NCBI RefSeq assembly: GCF_024171815.1
Contig: NZ_JAMTCJ010000001.1
Location: 310,001-374,000, forward strand
DNA length: 64,000 nucleotides
Source: Williamsia maris
GTDB taxonomy: Bacteria > Actinomycetota > Actinomycetes > Mycobacteriales > Mycobacteriaceae
Reading direction: 5' to 3'
The notes beneath the pieces were generated by a model that saw nothing but the letters and a program-made list of their open reading frames with translations, did not search any database and had not been told where the DNA came from. A program made the position numbers and the translations under genes. Of the stretch, positions 19,718 to 28,843 are shown piece after piece; position 1 is the stretch's first letter, and each line of letters begins with the position of its first letter.

Positions 19718-20365
19718 ATGGATCACGCCGCCGAGACCGTCGCCGCCGCGCAGACGCACACCGTCGATTCGCTCGCCGAGCTGCGAGCGATCGTGGGCCA
19801 CCCGAACGAGCGGGTGGCGAACAAGGTCGCCGGGCGTCTGTCCGAGATGCACCGCGAGTGGATCGCGCACTCACCGTTCGTCCTACTGGCCACCACCGAC
19901 GCGGTCGGCAACGTCGACGTCTCCCCCAAGGGTGACCCGCCCGGGTTCGTCCACGTCCTCGACGACACCACCATCGCCATCCCCGAACGCCCGGGCAACA
20001 AACGCGTCGACGGGTACTCCAACGTGTTGGACAACCCGCACGTCGGCGCCCTGTTCGTCGTACCCGGTCGCGGCGACACCCTGCGGGTCAACGGAGTCGC
20101 CCGCATCGTGTCCGACGCGCCGTATTTCGACGACATGATCGTCTCGGGCAACCGACCGATCCTGGCGCTCGAGGTCACCGTGCACGAGACGTTCTTCCAC
20201 TGCGCGAAGGCATTCATGCGCTCGGCACTGTGGAAACCCGAGACGTGGGAGCCCGGCGCGCTGCCGTCGACGGCGCAGATCGCCCACGCGGTGATGCCCG
20301 GCCCCTCGTTGGAGGAGTACCAGGAGCACTACCGGGACGAGAACTACCGGCGCAAGCTGTACTGA
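19718..20365 (+). CDS. Pyridoxamine 5'-phosphate oxidase-family FMN protein
   Basis: A 215-residue protein of the PPOX split-barrel fold: [20 protein letters not shown] near residues 52-71, then [14 protein letters not shown] and [12 protein letters not shown], the pattern of the actinobacterial flavin-binding branch with an approximately 200-residue length. The family binds FMN (or F420), and most members are uncharacterised reductases. It is divergent from mfd. A weak GAGG sits 4 bases before the ATG. It probably stands alone, since the next gene has its own -10. The exact substrate cannot be read from sequence. Confidence 0.82.
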   Translation: MDHAAETVAAAQTHTVDSLAELRAIVGHPNERVANKVAGRLSEMHREWIAHSPFVLLATTDAVGNVDVSPKGDPPGFVHVLDDTTIAIPERPGNKRVDGYSNVLDNPHVGALFVVPGRGDTLRVNGVARIVSDAPYFDDMIVSGNRPILALEVTVHETFFHCAKAFMRSALWKPETWEPGALPSTAQIAHAVMPGPSLEEYQEHYRDENYRRKLY

Positions 20366-20391
20366 GCGCAGGTCACCGCCGCACGGTCTCG

Positions 20392-20397
20392 TATCGT
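20392..20397 (+). promoter_or_regulatory. -10 element of the SDR gene
   Basis: TATCGT lies 7 bases before the ATG at 20405. It overlaps the alternative GTG at 20396, which argues that translation starts at 20405 on a leaderless mRNA. Confidence 0.45.
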
Positions 20398-20404
20398 GTG
20401 CGCC

Positions 20405-21283
20405 ATGAGCTCACCCTGGACCGCGGCGCAGATGCCCCGCCTCGACGGCACCCGGGTGGTCGTCACCGGGGCCACCCGCGGTCTGGGCGAGGCAACCGCG
20501 CGCGGTGCCGCCGACGCCGGCGCGACGGTCGTGGTGGCCGGCCGGGGCGCCGACGCGGCAGCACAGGTCGCGCGGTCCATCGGCGGCGGCGCCACTCCCG
20601 CCGTCCTCGATCTCACCGACCGCGACTCGATCCACGCGTTCGCCGAGTCGGTCGGCGACATCGACGTGCTCATCCACAACGCGGGCGTGCTGCCGACCAG
20701 ACGGACCGTCACCGCCGACGGGCACGAGACCACGTTGGCCACCAATGTCCTGGGACCGTTCCTCCTGACGAATCTGCTCGCGCCGCGGATCCGGGATCGG
20801 GTCGTCGCGGTCAACTCGACGGTCCATCACGCGGGGCGACTCGACCTCGACGATCTCGACTTCACCCGACGCCGCTTCACCGGCGCCGCCGCCTACAGCC
20901 AGTCCAAACTGGCGCAGGCGTTGTGGATGCTGGCCCTCGACCGCCGACTGCGCGCGGCGCGATCAGATCTCACCACCGCACTGACGCATCCCGGCTGGGC
21001 GGCGACCGAGATCACCGCGCTGCCGGGGGTTCCCGCCCTCACGCCGTTCATCACGTGGCTGGGCAACACCGTCGCCAACTCGGTGGTCGAGGGCGCGGCC
21101 TGCACCCTCTACGCCGCAACCATGCCCATCCCGTCCGGTAGTTTCGTGGGGCCCGCCGGGTTCGGCGGTCTGCGGGGCTCCCCCACACTGGTCGGACGGT
21201 CGGCCACCGCGTCCGACACCGCTCTGGCCGAACGCTTCTGGGATGCCGCAGCCGAACTCACCGGATCGGAGCTGCACCTGTGA
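20405..21283 (+). CDS. Short-chain dehydrogenase/reductase, WWOX/retinol-dehydrogenase-like
   Basis: A 292-residue classical SDR. The cofactor motif TGATRGLG is at residues 21-28, NNAG-type HNAG follows near 95, the catalytic Ser is in NSTVHH, and the catalytic Tyr-Lys is in YSQSK. The length and HPGW motif resemble the retinol-dehydrogenase/WW-domain oxidoreductase group. It oxidises or reduces an alcohol/carbonyl with NAD(P)H; the substrate is unknown. The stop overlaps the next GNAT gene's start in GTGA, so the two are translationally coupled. Confidence 0.87.
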   Translation: MSSPWTAAQMPRLDGTRVVVTGATRGLGEATARGAADAGATVVVAGRGADAAAQVARSIGGGATPAVLDLTDRDSIHAFAESVGDIDVLIHNAGVLPTRRTVTADGHETTLATNVLGPFLLTNLLAPRIRDRVVAVNSTVHHAGRLDLDDLDFTRRRFTGAAAYSQSKLAQALWMLALDRRLRAARSDLTTALTHPGWAATEITALPGVPALTPFITWLGNTVANSVVEGAACTLYAATMPIPSGSFVGPAGFGGLRGSPTLVGRSATASDTALAERFWDAAAELTGSELHL

Positions 21284-21786
21284 CCGTGACCCTGCGGACC
21301 GCGACCACCGCCGACTGCGCACAGATCGCCGAGATCTACCAGCACTACGTCGAGCACACCGTCATCACGTTCGACTACGTGTCACCGTCGGCGCAGGACT
21401 GGGATCACAAGCGCGCCGGCATCATCGACCGCAGACGTCCGTTCCTCGTCGCGGTCGAGGACACCACTGTCCTCGGGTTCGCCTACCTCGCGGAGTTCCG
21501 CACGAAGCAGGCCTTCGACTGGACCACCGAGGACACCATCTACCTGCGGCCCGATGCCACCGGACGCGGTCTCGGTTCGACGCTGCTGCGCGCACTGCTG
21601 ACCGACCTCGATCCGACGTCGGTACGGCGCATCGTCGCGGTGATCGCCGTCATCGAGTCGGACGCGTCGATCGCACTGCACGAGCGAGCCGGCTTCGTCG
21701 ACGCGGGCACGCTGCGCCGGGTCGGGTTCAAACACGACCGCTGGGTCGACTGCGTGTTCATGCAGTACGACGTGCCCGAGGCCTGA
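21280..21786 (+). CDS. GNAT N-acetyltransferase, phosphinothricin-acetyltransferase-like
   Basis: A 168-residue single GNAT domain. The opening TTADCAQIAEIYQHYVEHT and the pattern DATGRGLGSTLL (acetyl-CoA pyrophosphate loop, about 93-104) match the Pat/Bar/YwnH branch, which acetylates phosphinothricin, methionine sulfoximine or related amino acids. The late HERAGFVDAGTLRRVGFK stretch is also typical. The GTG start overlaps the SDR stop by 4 bases. It converges with the TetR gene after 10 bases. Substrate assignment by family alone is tentative. Confidence 0.85.
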   Translation: MTVTLRTATTADCAQIAEIYQHYVEHTVITFDYVSPSAQDWDHKRAGIIDRRRPFLVAVEDTTVLGFAYLAEFRTKQAFDWTTEDTIYLRPDATGRGLGSTLLRALLTDLDPTSVRRIVAVIAVIESDASIALHERAGFVDAGTLRRVGFKHDRWVDCVFMQYDVPEA

Positions 21787-21796
21787 TCGCCTCAGT

Positions 21797-22453
21797 TCAC
21801 TCGCGCCCACCGAGTTGCGGGTCGATCTCCAGGTTCGTCAGGCCGTTCCAACACAGGTTCACCAGATGCGCGGCCACGACCTCCTTCGACGGCTCGCGGA
21901 CGTCGAGCCACCATTGCGCCGTCACCGACACCATCCCGACGAGGGCCTGCGCGTACAACGGCGCCAACGTCGGGTCGAAACCCCGCCGGTCGAAGTCGCC
22001 CGCGAGGATGTGTTCGACCTGGCTGATCGCGTCGTTGAGCAGGCTGGAGTATTTCTCGTCGCCGGCCGAGCTGGTCGATCCGTGCACCAGGATGCGGAAC
22101 CCGTCGGTGCGTTCTTCCATGTAGGTCAGGAGCGCGAGCGCCACCTGCTCGAGTCGTGACCGCGACCGGTTCTTCGTCAACGACGACGTGATCATCTCCA
22201 GCAGCGTCTCCATCTCCCGGTCGACGACCACCGCGAACAAGCCCTCTTTGCCCCCGAAGTGCTCGTAGACGACCGGTTTCGACACCGACGCGCGCTGGGC
22301 GATCTCCTCGATCGAGGTGCCCTCGAACCCTCGTTCGGCGAAGAGACCACGCGCCACCTCGATGAGCTGGAGTCGGCGCTGCGGGCCTGTCATCCGGGTT
22401 CGCGGCGCCGCGCGGACCTCGCGCTCGCCGTCGATCGGCCGTTCGACTGCCAT
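21797..22453 (-). CDS. TetR-family regulator (Rv1019-like position)
   Basis: A 218-residue TetR protein. The helix-turn-helix is TSIEEIAQRASVSKPVVYEHFG at about residues 46-67, followed by an all-helical ligand domain. In the conserved gene order it takes the place of Rv1019, between mfd and glmU, although here several accessory genes are inserted around it. The ATG is preceded by GGAGTGATC. No operator can be assigned. It may regulate itself or the divergent SnoaL-like gene at 22564 (inference from orientation). Confidence 0.88.
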   Translation of the reverse strand: MAVERPIDGEREVRAAPRTRMTGPQRRLQLIEVARGLFAERGFEGTSIEEIAQRASVSKPVVYEHFGGKEGLFAVVVDREMETLLEMITSSLTKNRSRSRLEQVALALLTYMEERTDGFRILVHGSTSSAGDEKYSSLLNDAISQVEHILAGDFDRRGFDPTLAPLYAQALVGMVSVTAQWWLDVREPSKEVVAAHLVNLCWNGLTNLEIDPQLGGRE

Positions 22454-22550
22454 CAGATCACTCCGTCGTGTTGTCCGTCGTCGATGTCGGGTCCGGTCGT
22501 CCCCCGTAGCGATATTTTCGCATCCGCCGTGGTGACGCAGGGGTGCGCAC

Positions 22551-22556
22551 TAGGTT
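22551..22556 (+). promoter_or_regulatory. -10 element of the SnoaL-like gene
   Basis: TAGGTT lies 7 bases before the ATG at 22564, again predicting a leaderless transcript. No good -35 is visible. This favours ATG 22564 over the in-frame GTG at 22543. Confidence 0.4.
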
Positions 22557-22563
22557 GTTCGAC

Positions 22564-22986
22564 ATGCTCGGTCTGCAAGAGATCTCCGATCGCCTGGAGA
22601 TACAACAGCTCATCACGGATTACTCGACCGCGGTGGACACCCGGCAGTTCGAGCGTCTGCTCGACATCTTCACCCCCGACGCGGTGATCGACTACTCGGC
22701 CGTGGGGGGCACGGTCGGCACGCCGGCCGAGGTCGTCCCGTGGCTGCGCGAGAACCTGGCGATCTTCTCGGACTACTTCCACCTCGTCGGCAATCACTCG
22801 ATCGTCGTCGACGGGGACACCGCGACCGCCACCAGCATTTGCGTCAACCCGATGGTGTTCGCCGACACCGCGCCGCAGGCGATGATGATCGTCGGCGTCT
22901 GGTACCACGACACCTTCGTACGGACGCCGAACGCCTGGCGGATGACCGGACGGGTGGAGCAGAAATCGTTCATGCACTCCGTCTGA
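22564..22986 (+). CDS. SnoaL-like / NTF2-fold protein
   Basis: A 140-residue alpha+beta-barrel protein of the NTF2-like superfamily. It shows the usual opening helix (EISDRLEIQQLITDYSTAVD), the RLLDIFTPDAVIDYS strand-turn, and the closing YHDTFVRTPNAWRMTGRVE. In actinobacteria such proteins act as small-molecule isomerases, dehydratases or hydrolases, or have no known activity. The acidic and His residues near NHSIVV could line the pocket. It is divergent from a TetR gene. I cannot name a substrate. Confidence 0.78.
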   Translation: MLGLQEISDRLEIQQLITDYSTAVDTRQFERLLDIFTPDAVIDYSAVGGTVGTPAEVVPWLRENLAIFSDYFHLVGNHSIVVDGDTATATSICVNPMVFADTAPQAMMIVGVWYHDTFVRTPNAWRMTGRVEQKSFMHSV

Positions 22987-23011
22987 CCGGCCGCGCCGAC
23001 ATCAGGCCGGT
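22986..23011. terminator. Weak bidirectional hairpin
   Basis: ACCGGCC (22986-22992) and GGCCGGT (23005-23011) form a perfect 7-bp stem with a 12-base loop between two convergent genes. It contains the stop codon of the minus-strand small ORF. No U-tract. Confidence 0.35.
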
Positions 23012-23244
23012 GGGAACGCCGACCGCAGCGAGTCGATGTGCGCGCGTGCCTCGTAGAGCTCCAGACGCCGGGCCCGGGCCAGGACCATCAGACGGGCACC
23101 GTTCTTGGCACCGCGCATGCTCGCGGACTTCTCGAGAGCGGTGACCTGGAGTTCGAGTTGGGTGGCGACGAGTTCGAGCTGCTCGGTGAACATTCGCGCC
23201 TGCACGAGGTTCGGGTCGGGTACGGAGACCGGATCTGTGACCAC
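23002..23244 (-). CDS. Small coiled-coil protein just downstream of tRNA-Gln
   Basis: An 80-residue protein I do not recognise. After a short lead (VTDPVSVPDPNLVQARMF) it is almost entirely charged helix (TEQLELVATQLELQVTALEK and onward) ending RSAFPPA, which looks like a coiled coil. The frame is open through the tRNA gene, but the GTG at 23244 lies 18 bases after the tRNA 3' end and is the sensible start. No promoter is visible between the two, so it may be read from the tRNA transcript. No function is proposed. Confidence 0.55.
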   Translation of the reverse strand: MVTDPVSVPDPNLVQARMFTEQLELVATQLELQVTALEKSASMRGAKNGARLMVLARARRLELYEARAHIDSLRSAFPPA

Positions 23245-23262
23245 CTGAACAGGATACCGTTG

Positions 23263-23334
23263 CTCCGCCACCAGGACTCGAACCTGGAATACCTGAACCA
23301 AAATCAGGAGTGTTGCCGATTACACCATGGCGGA
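23263..23334 (-). tRNA. tRNA-Gln (anticodon UUG)
   Basis: The 72-base minus-strand sequence folds as a standard cloverleaf: acceptor TCCGCCA/TGGCGGA, D stem GTGT/ACAC, anticodon stem CCTGA/TCAGG with loop TTTTGGT (anticodon TTG), a 4-base variable region, T stem CCAGG/CCTGG with loop TTCGAGT, and discriminator G. The chromosome continues with CA, not CCA, so the terminal CCA must be completed enzymatically. It lies 37 bases after the large CheB/CheR fusion gene on the same strand. I see no duplicated 3' end that would mark an attachment site. Confidence 0.95.
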
Positions 23335-23371
23335 AAGTCGTCGGTTCGACGTAGGCGATTGTGCCATGTGG

Positions 23372-26300
23372 CTACGGACGCTGGGCAATCCAGTCGATGA
23401 TTTCGGCGAGCGGCATCGGCCGGGCGATGTGATAGCCCTGGGCGAGGTCGGCCTGCTTCTCGCCGGCGATCGCGAGCATCTCCTCGTCCTCGACACCCTC
23501 GAGCACGACCTTGGCGTCGAGAGCGTGCGCGAGTTGAACCGCGGCGTCGAGGATGTTCATCCCGCGGTCGTCCTCCTGCGCGCGGCGCAGCAGCGACCGG
23601 TCGACCTTGATGATCCCGGGCTCGAGTCGGTCGAGGAGTTCGAGATTGGAGTACCCGGTTCCGAAGTCGTCGATGCTGATGGTGGCGCCGAGTCGGCGGA
23701 GCAGTCCGAGGGTGTCGAGCGCGCGACTGTCCGGACCCAACAGCACCGACTCGGTGACCTCGGCGACGATCTTGCCGAGTCCACCTGCGGGTTGCCATGC
23801 CAACAACCAGTCGGTGATGTCGCGCTCGTCGAGTTCGGTGACCGAGAGGTTCACCGCCACCGACGGCTGGCGATCACCCAGCGCGGCGTGCAGAGCGGTG
23901 ATGTCGGCGTCGACCAGTTGCAGCACGATGCGTCCCAGCGCGCGCATCTGTCCCGTCTCGGCCGCGTATTCGATGAAGTCGGCGGCGGACACGACCTCGC
24001 CGTCGCGCCGCCACCGTACGAGCGCCTCGACCATCACCGCTCGCCCGTCGACGAGGTCGACCACCGGCTGGTAGTGCATCTCGAACTCGTTGCGGCTCAA
24101 CGCGGCACTCAGTCGCTGACGCATCGCGGCCCGCTCGTCGGCGGCCGCGTTCATCTCCTGCGCGAAGTAGGCGTGCCGGTCGCGCCCACGGTCCTTGGCC
24201 ACGTACATCGCGGTGTCTGCGTTGTGCAGCAACCCGTCGGCGGTGGCCGCGTCCTGCGGGTGCACCGCGATGCCGACCGACGCCGAGACGTAGGCCAGCG
24301 AGTCCTGCAGCGGGATCGGCTCCCGGATGGCCGCGAGCACACGCAGCGCCAGCGAGTCGAGACCGTGCAGATCCCGGCTGCGGGTCACCAGCAGTGCGAA
24401 CTCGTCGCCACCCAGCCGACCGACGATGTCGTGACGCCGTGCCGCCTGATGCAACCGGGTGGCTATGGTGGCCAGCACGAGATCGCCTGCGCGGTGCCCG
24501 AATCGGTCGTTGATCTCCTTGAAACCGTCCAGGTCGATCCAGAGCAGGGCGACGGAGTTGGCCCCCGACGCCATCAGCTCCTCGGTCTTGGACCGCAGGT
24601 AGCCCCGCGTCAACAGACCGGTCTGGAGGTCGTACTGCTCTCGTTTGGCCAGCTCGGTGGTGATCTCCCGCATCCGTGAGATGTCTCGCACCAGGGCGAT
24701 CGTGCGCGGGCCGTCGCGCTGGCCCTCCCCCTCGACGGCGACGGTCTGCAGCTCGACGGTGACCGGCCGCGCCACGCCGTCGGCGGTGACGATGCGGCGG
24801 GGCACGTCGGTGTCCGGACCGTCGGACTCGGCGCGACCCGCCGGGTCGGGTTCGAGGAGCACGGTGATCGGCGTGCCGATCAGGAACGACGAGGTGTAAC
24901 CGGTCAGCGCGGAGACCCCCGCGTTCGCGGAGAGCACCCGATCATCCGCATCGAGAACCAACACGCCCATGTCCTCGGTTCGCAGCACGGCGTCGAGCAC
25001 CGCGGAGCGACGATCGGCCAACTGACGCAACTCGCGCCGCTCGGTGATATCGAGCGAACTGCCGACCACGTGATCGGGTTCGGCTCCGTTGCCGGGCGCG
25101 AACTGTGCCGACTCCGCGATCCATCGCACCGCCCCATCCGGGCGGATGATCCGATACTCGATCTGCCACTGTCGATCGGCCGAGGCCAAAGCGGTCTGCA
25201 CCCGGTGGCGGTCGTCGGGGTGGACCGCGGCGAGCAGGAGCTCCGGATCTTCCAGCACCGCGGCGCGATCGAGCCCGTAGAGCTGCTCGACCCGGGATGT
25301 CACCATCGTCAGCTCGCCGGTCAGCGTTCTCTGCCAGACGAACTCGCGTACCGACTCCGCGACCTGGTTGAGGTTCGCCAATGCCGCCTCGCGACCCCGG
25401 CGCTCGGCGGCGACGTCGCCGACGTCGGTGACCACGACGATCGCCCCGCGTACCTCGCCGTCGGAGTCCACGTAGGGCTGTATCTGCACGAGCAGGTCGC
25501 GATCCTCGCTCGTGAGTTCGCGCATGTTCGCCGAGCGCGACCGGATGGTCGCCTCGAGATCGGCGCGGAGATCCGGGACGGGAATGGTGGTGGGGACGGC
25601 GGGCAGCGGGCGCCCGAGGTCCTCGTTGATCAGCGAGAACAGCCGTACCGCGAGCGGCGTGAAGCGCGTGACGCGCATCTCCCGGTCCACGATCACCAGA
25701 CCACTGGTGATCGACGACTGGATGTTCTGCAGGTCGACGTTGACCCGCACCAGTTCGTTTCCTCGCAGCTGGAGCTCGGAGTTGAGGGTGGTCAGCTCCT
25801 CGTTCGTGGCCTCGAGTTCCTCGTTCGAGGCCTGGGCCTCCTCCGAGGTCGCCTGCAGTTCCTCGGCGGACGCCTGGAGTTCCTCGTTGAGCGCCTGCAG
25901 CTCCTCGTTGGACGAACTGAGGTCTTCGATCGTCGACTGCAGTGCGTCCTGGGTGGCCCGGAGCTCCCCGCTGAGGATCAGTTCATCGTCCGTGGACGAG
26001 TACAGCGGCGGGATCTCCCTGTCGTCGTCGTCCGGGGACGCCGTCTGGGTCAGCAGGTGGAAGGAGAGGACCGAGCCGCTCCCTTTGCCCACCAGTCGGG
26101 CAGCGGTGATCTCGACCCGCTGTCCCCCGGGTTCTGCGATCACCCGGGTCACCGAATCAGGCGAGCTGTGCCGGAGCTGGCTCAGCATGGTGCGCACGGT
26201 GACCTGGTAGCGATCGCGGATCAGATCACTGACGTGACCGGTGTGTTGTCCGATCGACACCGCGCACCACCGCGAGACGTCACCGACCACCTCGACCACC

Positions 26301-27892
26301 GTGTCGCTGTCGTCGAGTACGAGCGACGGCGGGGCGACGGTGGCCAGCAGCCGACGGAACAGCACACTCGACGGCTCGCGCCCCGTGGGCAGCACCGGCG
26401 GCGCCTGGACGAACACCGGCGGGACGTAGCGACCGTTGGGCAGATGCTGGACCCGAGCACTGTTGGCGCGGCGATAGAGCCGATGGGATGGGTCGACGAC
26501 GCTGAACATGTTGTCCACGCGAGGAATTCGTTCCGACTGGCCCAGCACCAACAGCCCACCGGGCACGAGCGCGAACTGGCAGAGCGCCAGTACGCGCTCC
26601 TGGAGGTGGTTCTGGAAATAGATCATCGTGTTGCGTAGCGAGATGACCGCGATGCGCGGAAACGGCGGATCGTAGGCAACGTTGTGCCGCGCGATGACCA
26701 GCGCCTCGCGCAGTGCCGGAGTGACCTCCCATTCCCCACCGACCCGCTGCATCCATCGCGTGCGCAGGTGATCCGGAACGGTGGCCACGGCGGCGTCGGA
26801 GTAGCGGCCGCGCCGCGCGACCGCCAGCGCCCGTTCGTCGAGGTCGGTGGCGAACACCTTGATCCGCAGTGGGTGGTCGGTAGAGCGCGGGTGCACGGCC
26901 TCTGCCGCGAGCATCGCGATGGTGAAGGCCTCCTCACCACTCGCGCAGCCCGGCACCCAGATCCGGAGGTCCTCGCCGGCGGCGAGATCCGCTGCGATGG
27001 TGCGCAACTGCTCGGCCACGGCATCCCACACCTCGGCGTCGCGGAAGAACGCGGTGACGCTCACGAGGACGTTGCGGCTCAACGCATTCGCCTCGATGGC
27101 GTCGTCGGCGACGCGTTCCAGATAGTCCTCGGTCGACAGGTCGACGAGTCGCTGTCTGCGCTCGATCTGACGCAGCAACGTGGACCGTTTGTAACCGGAG
27201 AAGTCGACTCCGGTGACATCGCGCAGCACCGTGATCACCTGCTCCAGGTCGGAGTCGTCGAGGCCAAGCGCCGTGTCGGCAGGCGCCGATGATCGCTTCG
27301 AGGCCTGATCGAGCACCCGCGCCATCTCGGGCAGCATCTCTCCGGCGGACAGCACCAGATCGGGTGTCCCGGTGGCCACCGCCGCCCCGGGCATGCCTGC
27401 GAACGACGCGGTGGCCGGATCCTGCGCCACGACGAACCCGCCCGCGCTGTGCACCGACTCCACCCCGGCGGCACCGTCGTCACCGGTGCCGGACAGCAGG
27501 ATCGCGACCGAGTCGACTCCGTAGGTCAGTCCCACCGAGGTGAACAACCGATCGATACTCGGCCGCGGCCGGCCCTGCTCGTCGGGCTCCGCGACCCGCA
27601 GGACCCCGCCGTCGACGACCACGTCCATGCCCGGCGGCGTGACGTAGACGACGTCGGACGCCAGGGGCGCCCCGTCGGTTGCCGGCGTCACCTGCAACGA
27701 GGTGACCCGCGCGAGCAGGGCGGGGAGAACACTCGTGTCCGTCGGAGACAGGTGTTGTGCCACCACGAAGCACTCGTTGCGGCCGACGGACGCAGTCGAC
27801 AACAGCGCCGACAGGGCCTCTATCCCCCCGGCCGAACTCCCCACTGCGATCACACGACGGTGCGCGGTACCCGGGTCGTGCCCAGACGTCAT
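23372..27892 (-). CDS. CheB-CheR-PAS-GGDEF-EAL fusion protein
   Basis: A 1,506-residue soluble multidomain protein. Order: CheB methylesterase (about 11-195; GSSAGG, AQHLS, SGTGDDG give Ser, His, Asp); CheR methyltransferase (about 213-480; SAM loop VPGCASGEEAF); a heptad coiled coil rich in EEL repeats; three PAS domains; GGDEF with an intact GGDEF and an RRHD inhibitory site 5 residues before it; EAL with EALVRW, NLS, DDFGTGYS, KVD and EGVE intact. No receiver domain precedes CheB. It could methylate and demethylate glutamates and both make and degrade c-di-GMP. No chemoreceptor or CheA/W/Y gene lies in the window. ATG 27892 has GGGGGAGG upstream. Confidence 0.93.
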   Translation of the reverse strand: MTSGHDPGTAHRRVIAVGSSAGGIEALSALLSTASVGRNECFVVAQHLSPTDTSVLPALLARVTSLQVTPATDGAPLASDVVYVTPPGMDVVVDGGVLRVAEPDEQGRPRPSIDRLFTSVGLTYGVDSVAILLSGTGDDGAAGVESVHSAGGFVVAQDPATASFAGMPGAAVATGTPDLVLSAGEMLPEMARVLDQASKRSSAPADTALGLDDSDLEQVITVLRDVTGVDFSGYKRSTLLRQIERRQRLVDLSTEDYLERVADDAIEANALSRNVLVSVTAFFRDAEVWDAVAEQLRTIAADLAAGEDLRIWVPGCASGEEAFTIAMLAAEAVHPRSTDHPLRIKVFATDLDERALAVARRGRYSDAAVATVPDHLRTRWMQRVGGEWEVTPALREALVIARHNVAYDPPFPRIAVISLRNTMIYFQNHLQERVLALCQFALVPGGLLVLGQSERIPRVDNMFSVVDPSHRLYRRANSARVQHLPNGRYVPPVFVQAPPVLPTGREPSSVLFRRLLATVAPPSLVLDDSDTVVEVVGDVSRWCAVSIGQHTGHVSDLIRDRYQVTVRTMLSQLRHSSPDSVTRVIAEPGGQRVEITAARLVGKGSGSVLSFHLLTQTASPDDDDREIPPLYSSTDDELILSGELRATQDALQSTIEDLSSSNEELQALNEELQASAEELQATSEEAQASNEELEATNEELTTLNSELQLRGNELVRVNVDLQNIQSSITSGLVIVDREMRVTRFTPLAVRLFSLINEDLGRPLPAVPTTIPVPDLRADLEATIRSRSANMRELTSEDRDLLVQIQPYVDSDGEVRGAIVVVTDVGDVAAERRGREAALANLNQVAESVREFVWQRTLTGELTMVTSRVEQLYGLDRAAVLEDPELLLAAVHPDDRHRVQTALASADRQWQIEYRIIRPDGAVRWIAESAQFAPGNGAEPDHVVGSSLDITERRELRQLADRRSAVLDAVLRTEDMGVLVLDADDRVLSANAGVSALTGYTSSFLIGTPITVLLEPDPAGRAESDGPDTDVPRRIVTADGVARPVTVELQTVAVEGEGQRDGPRTIALVRDISRMREITTELAKREQYDLQTGLLTRGYLRSKTEELMASGANSVALLWIDLDGFKEINDRFGHRAGDLVLATIATRLHQAARRHDIVGRLGGDEFALLVTRSRDLHGLDSLALRVLAAIREPIPLQDSLAYVSASVGIAVHPQDAATADGLLHNADTAMYVAKDRGRDRHAYFAQEMNAAADERAAMRQRLSAALSRNEFEMHYQPVVDLVDGRAVMVEALVRWRRDGEVVSAADFIEYAAETGQMRALGRIVLQLVDADITALHAALGDRQPSVAVNLSVTELDERDITDWLLAWQPAGGLGKIVAEVTESVLLGPDSRALDTLGLLRRLGATISIDDFGTGYSNLELLDRLEPGIIKVDRSLLRRAQEDDRGMNILDAAVQLAHALDAKVVLEGVEDEEMLAIAGEKQADLAQGYHIARPMPLAEIIDWIAQRP

Positions 27893-27992
27893 CAGTCCCG
27901 CCTCCCCCGAACCCGCGACTTGGGTCCGGGAAATCGTATCCCCGATTGGCGCAGCCCACGCTGCAATCCGCGCCGTTCGGAGTCCATGTGCG

Positions 27993-28748
27993 TCAGTCCC
28001 GGGGGCCACCTGCGACGTAGAGAACCTGACCGGAGACGAATCCGGCGCCTTCACTGGCGAAGAACGACGCCGCGTGTGCGATGTCCTCGGGGACGCCGCC
28101 GCGCTTGACGGGGATCGCCTCGGCGTTGGCCTTGACGAACTCCTCCCAGTCCATACCGACGCGCTCGGCGGTCGCCTTGGTCATGTCGGTCTGGATGAAG
28201 CCCGGCGCGATGGCGTTCGCGGTGACGCCGAACTTCCCGAGTTCGATGGCGAGGGTCTTGGTGAAGCCCTGCATGCCCGCCTTGGCGGCGGAGTAGTTCG
28301 ACTGGCCACGGTTTCCGAGGGCCGACGTGCTCGACAAGTTCACGATGCGACCCCACTTGGCCGCGACCATGTGCTCCTGGACGCCGCGCGCCATGAGGAA
28401 CGCGCCCCGCAGGTGCACTCCCATGACCGCATCCCAGTCGCCGACGGACATCTTGAACAGGAGGTTGTCGCGCAGGATGCCCGCGTTGTTGACCAGCACC
28501 GTGGGGGCGCCGAGGTCGGAGGTGACCTTCGCGATGGCCGCGGTCACCGACTCCTCGTCTGAGACATCGGCGCCGACCGCGAGGGCGGTGCCGCCCGCCT
28601 CGGTGATCGCGGCGACCGTGTCCGCACTGGACTCCTCGGTCAGGTCGAGCACGGCGACGGCGAGGCCGTCGGAGGCCAGACGCGCCGCCACGGCCGCGCC
28701 GATCCCTCGACCTGCTCCGGTCACAATTGCGGTTTTACGCTCGCTCAC
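27993..28748 (-). CDS. 3-oxoacyl-ACP reductase-like SDR (FabG family)
   Basis: A 251-residue classical SDR with TGAGRGIG (about 10-17), NNAG (about 87-90), catalytic Ser in [14 protein letters not shown], and [12 protein letters not shown]. The FabG-type layout suggests NAD(P)H-dependent reduction of 3-oxoacyl thioesters, or a hydroxyacyl-CoA dehydrogenase. The GTG start has AAAGGTGG upstream. It lies 100 bases upstream of the CheB/CheR fusion gene on the same strand, and 95 bases from the divergent glmU. Whether it is co-transcribed with the fusion gene is open. Confidence 0.87.
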   Translation of the reverse strand: MSERKTAIVTGAGRGIGAAVAARLASDGLAVAVLDLTEESSADTVAAITEAGGTALAVGADVSDEESVTAAIAKVTSDLGAPTVLVNNAGILRDNLLFKMSVGDWDAVMGVHLRGAFLMARGVQEHMVAAKWGRIVNLSSTSALGNRGQSNYSAAKAGMQGFTKTLAIELGKFGVTANAIAPGFIQTDMTKATAERVGMDWEEFVKANAEAIPVKRGGVPEDIAHAASFFASEGAGFVSGQVLYVAGGPRD

Positions 28749-28843
28749 TGGTCCACCTTTCGTCGACTGCCAGGACTCTCAAGTTCTACCAGTGCGTAGG
28801 ATCGGGCCCGATCCACATCCCTACCAGTGGAAACAGGAGTTGT

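Noticed and set aside
20396-20404. GTG 20396 as the SDR start
   Set aside because: It falls inside the predicted -10 element, and ATG 20405 has the correct spacing.
23263-23334. Prophage or island attachment site at the tRNA-Gln 3' end
   Set aside because: No integrase gene and no second copy of the tRNA end are found in the window.
23372-28748. A chemotaxis operon around the CheB/CheR fusion
   Set aside because: Neighbours are a FabG-like reductase, a tRNA and a small coiled-coil gene; no cheA, cheW, cheY or receptor gene is present.
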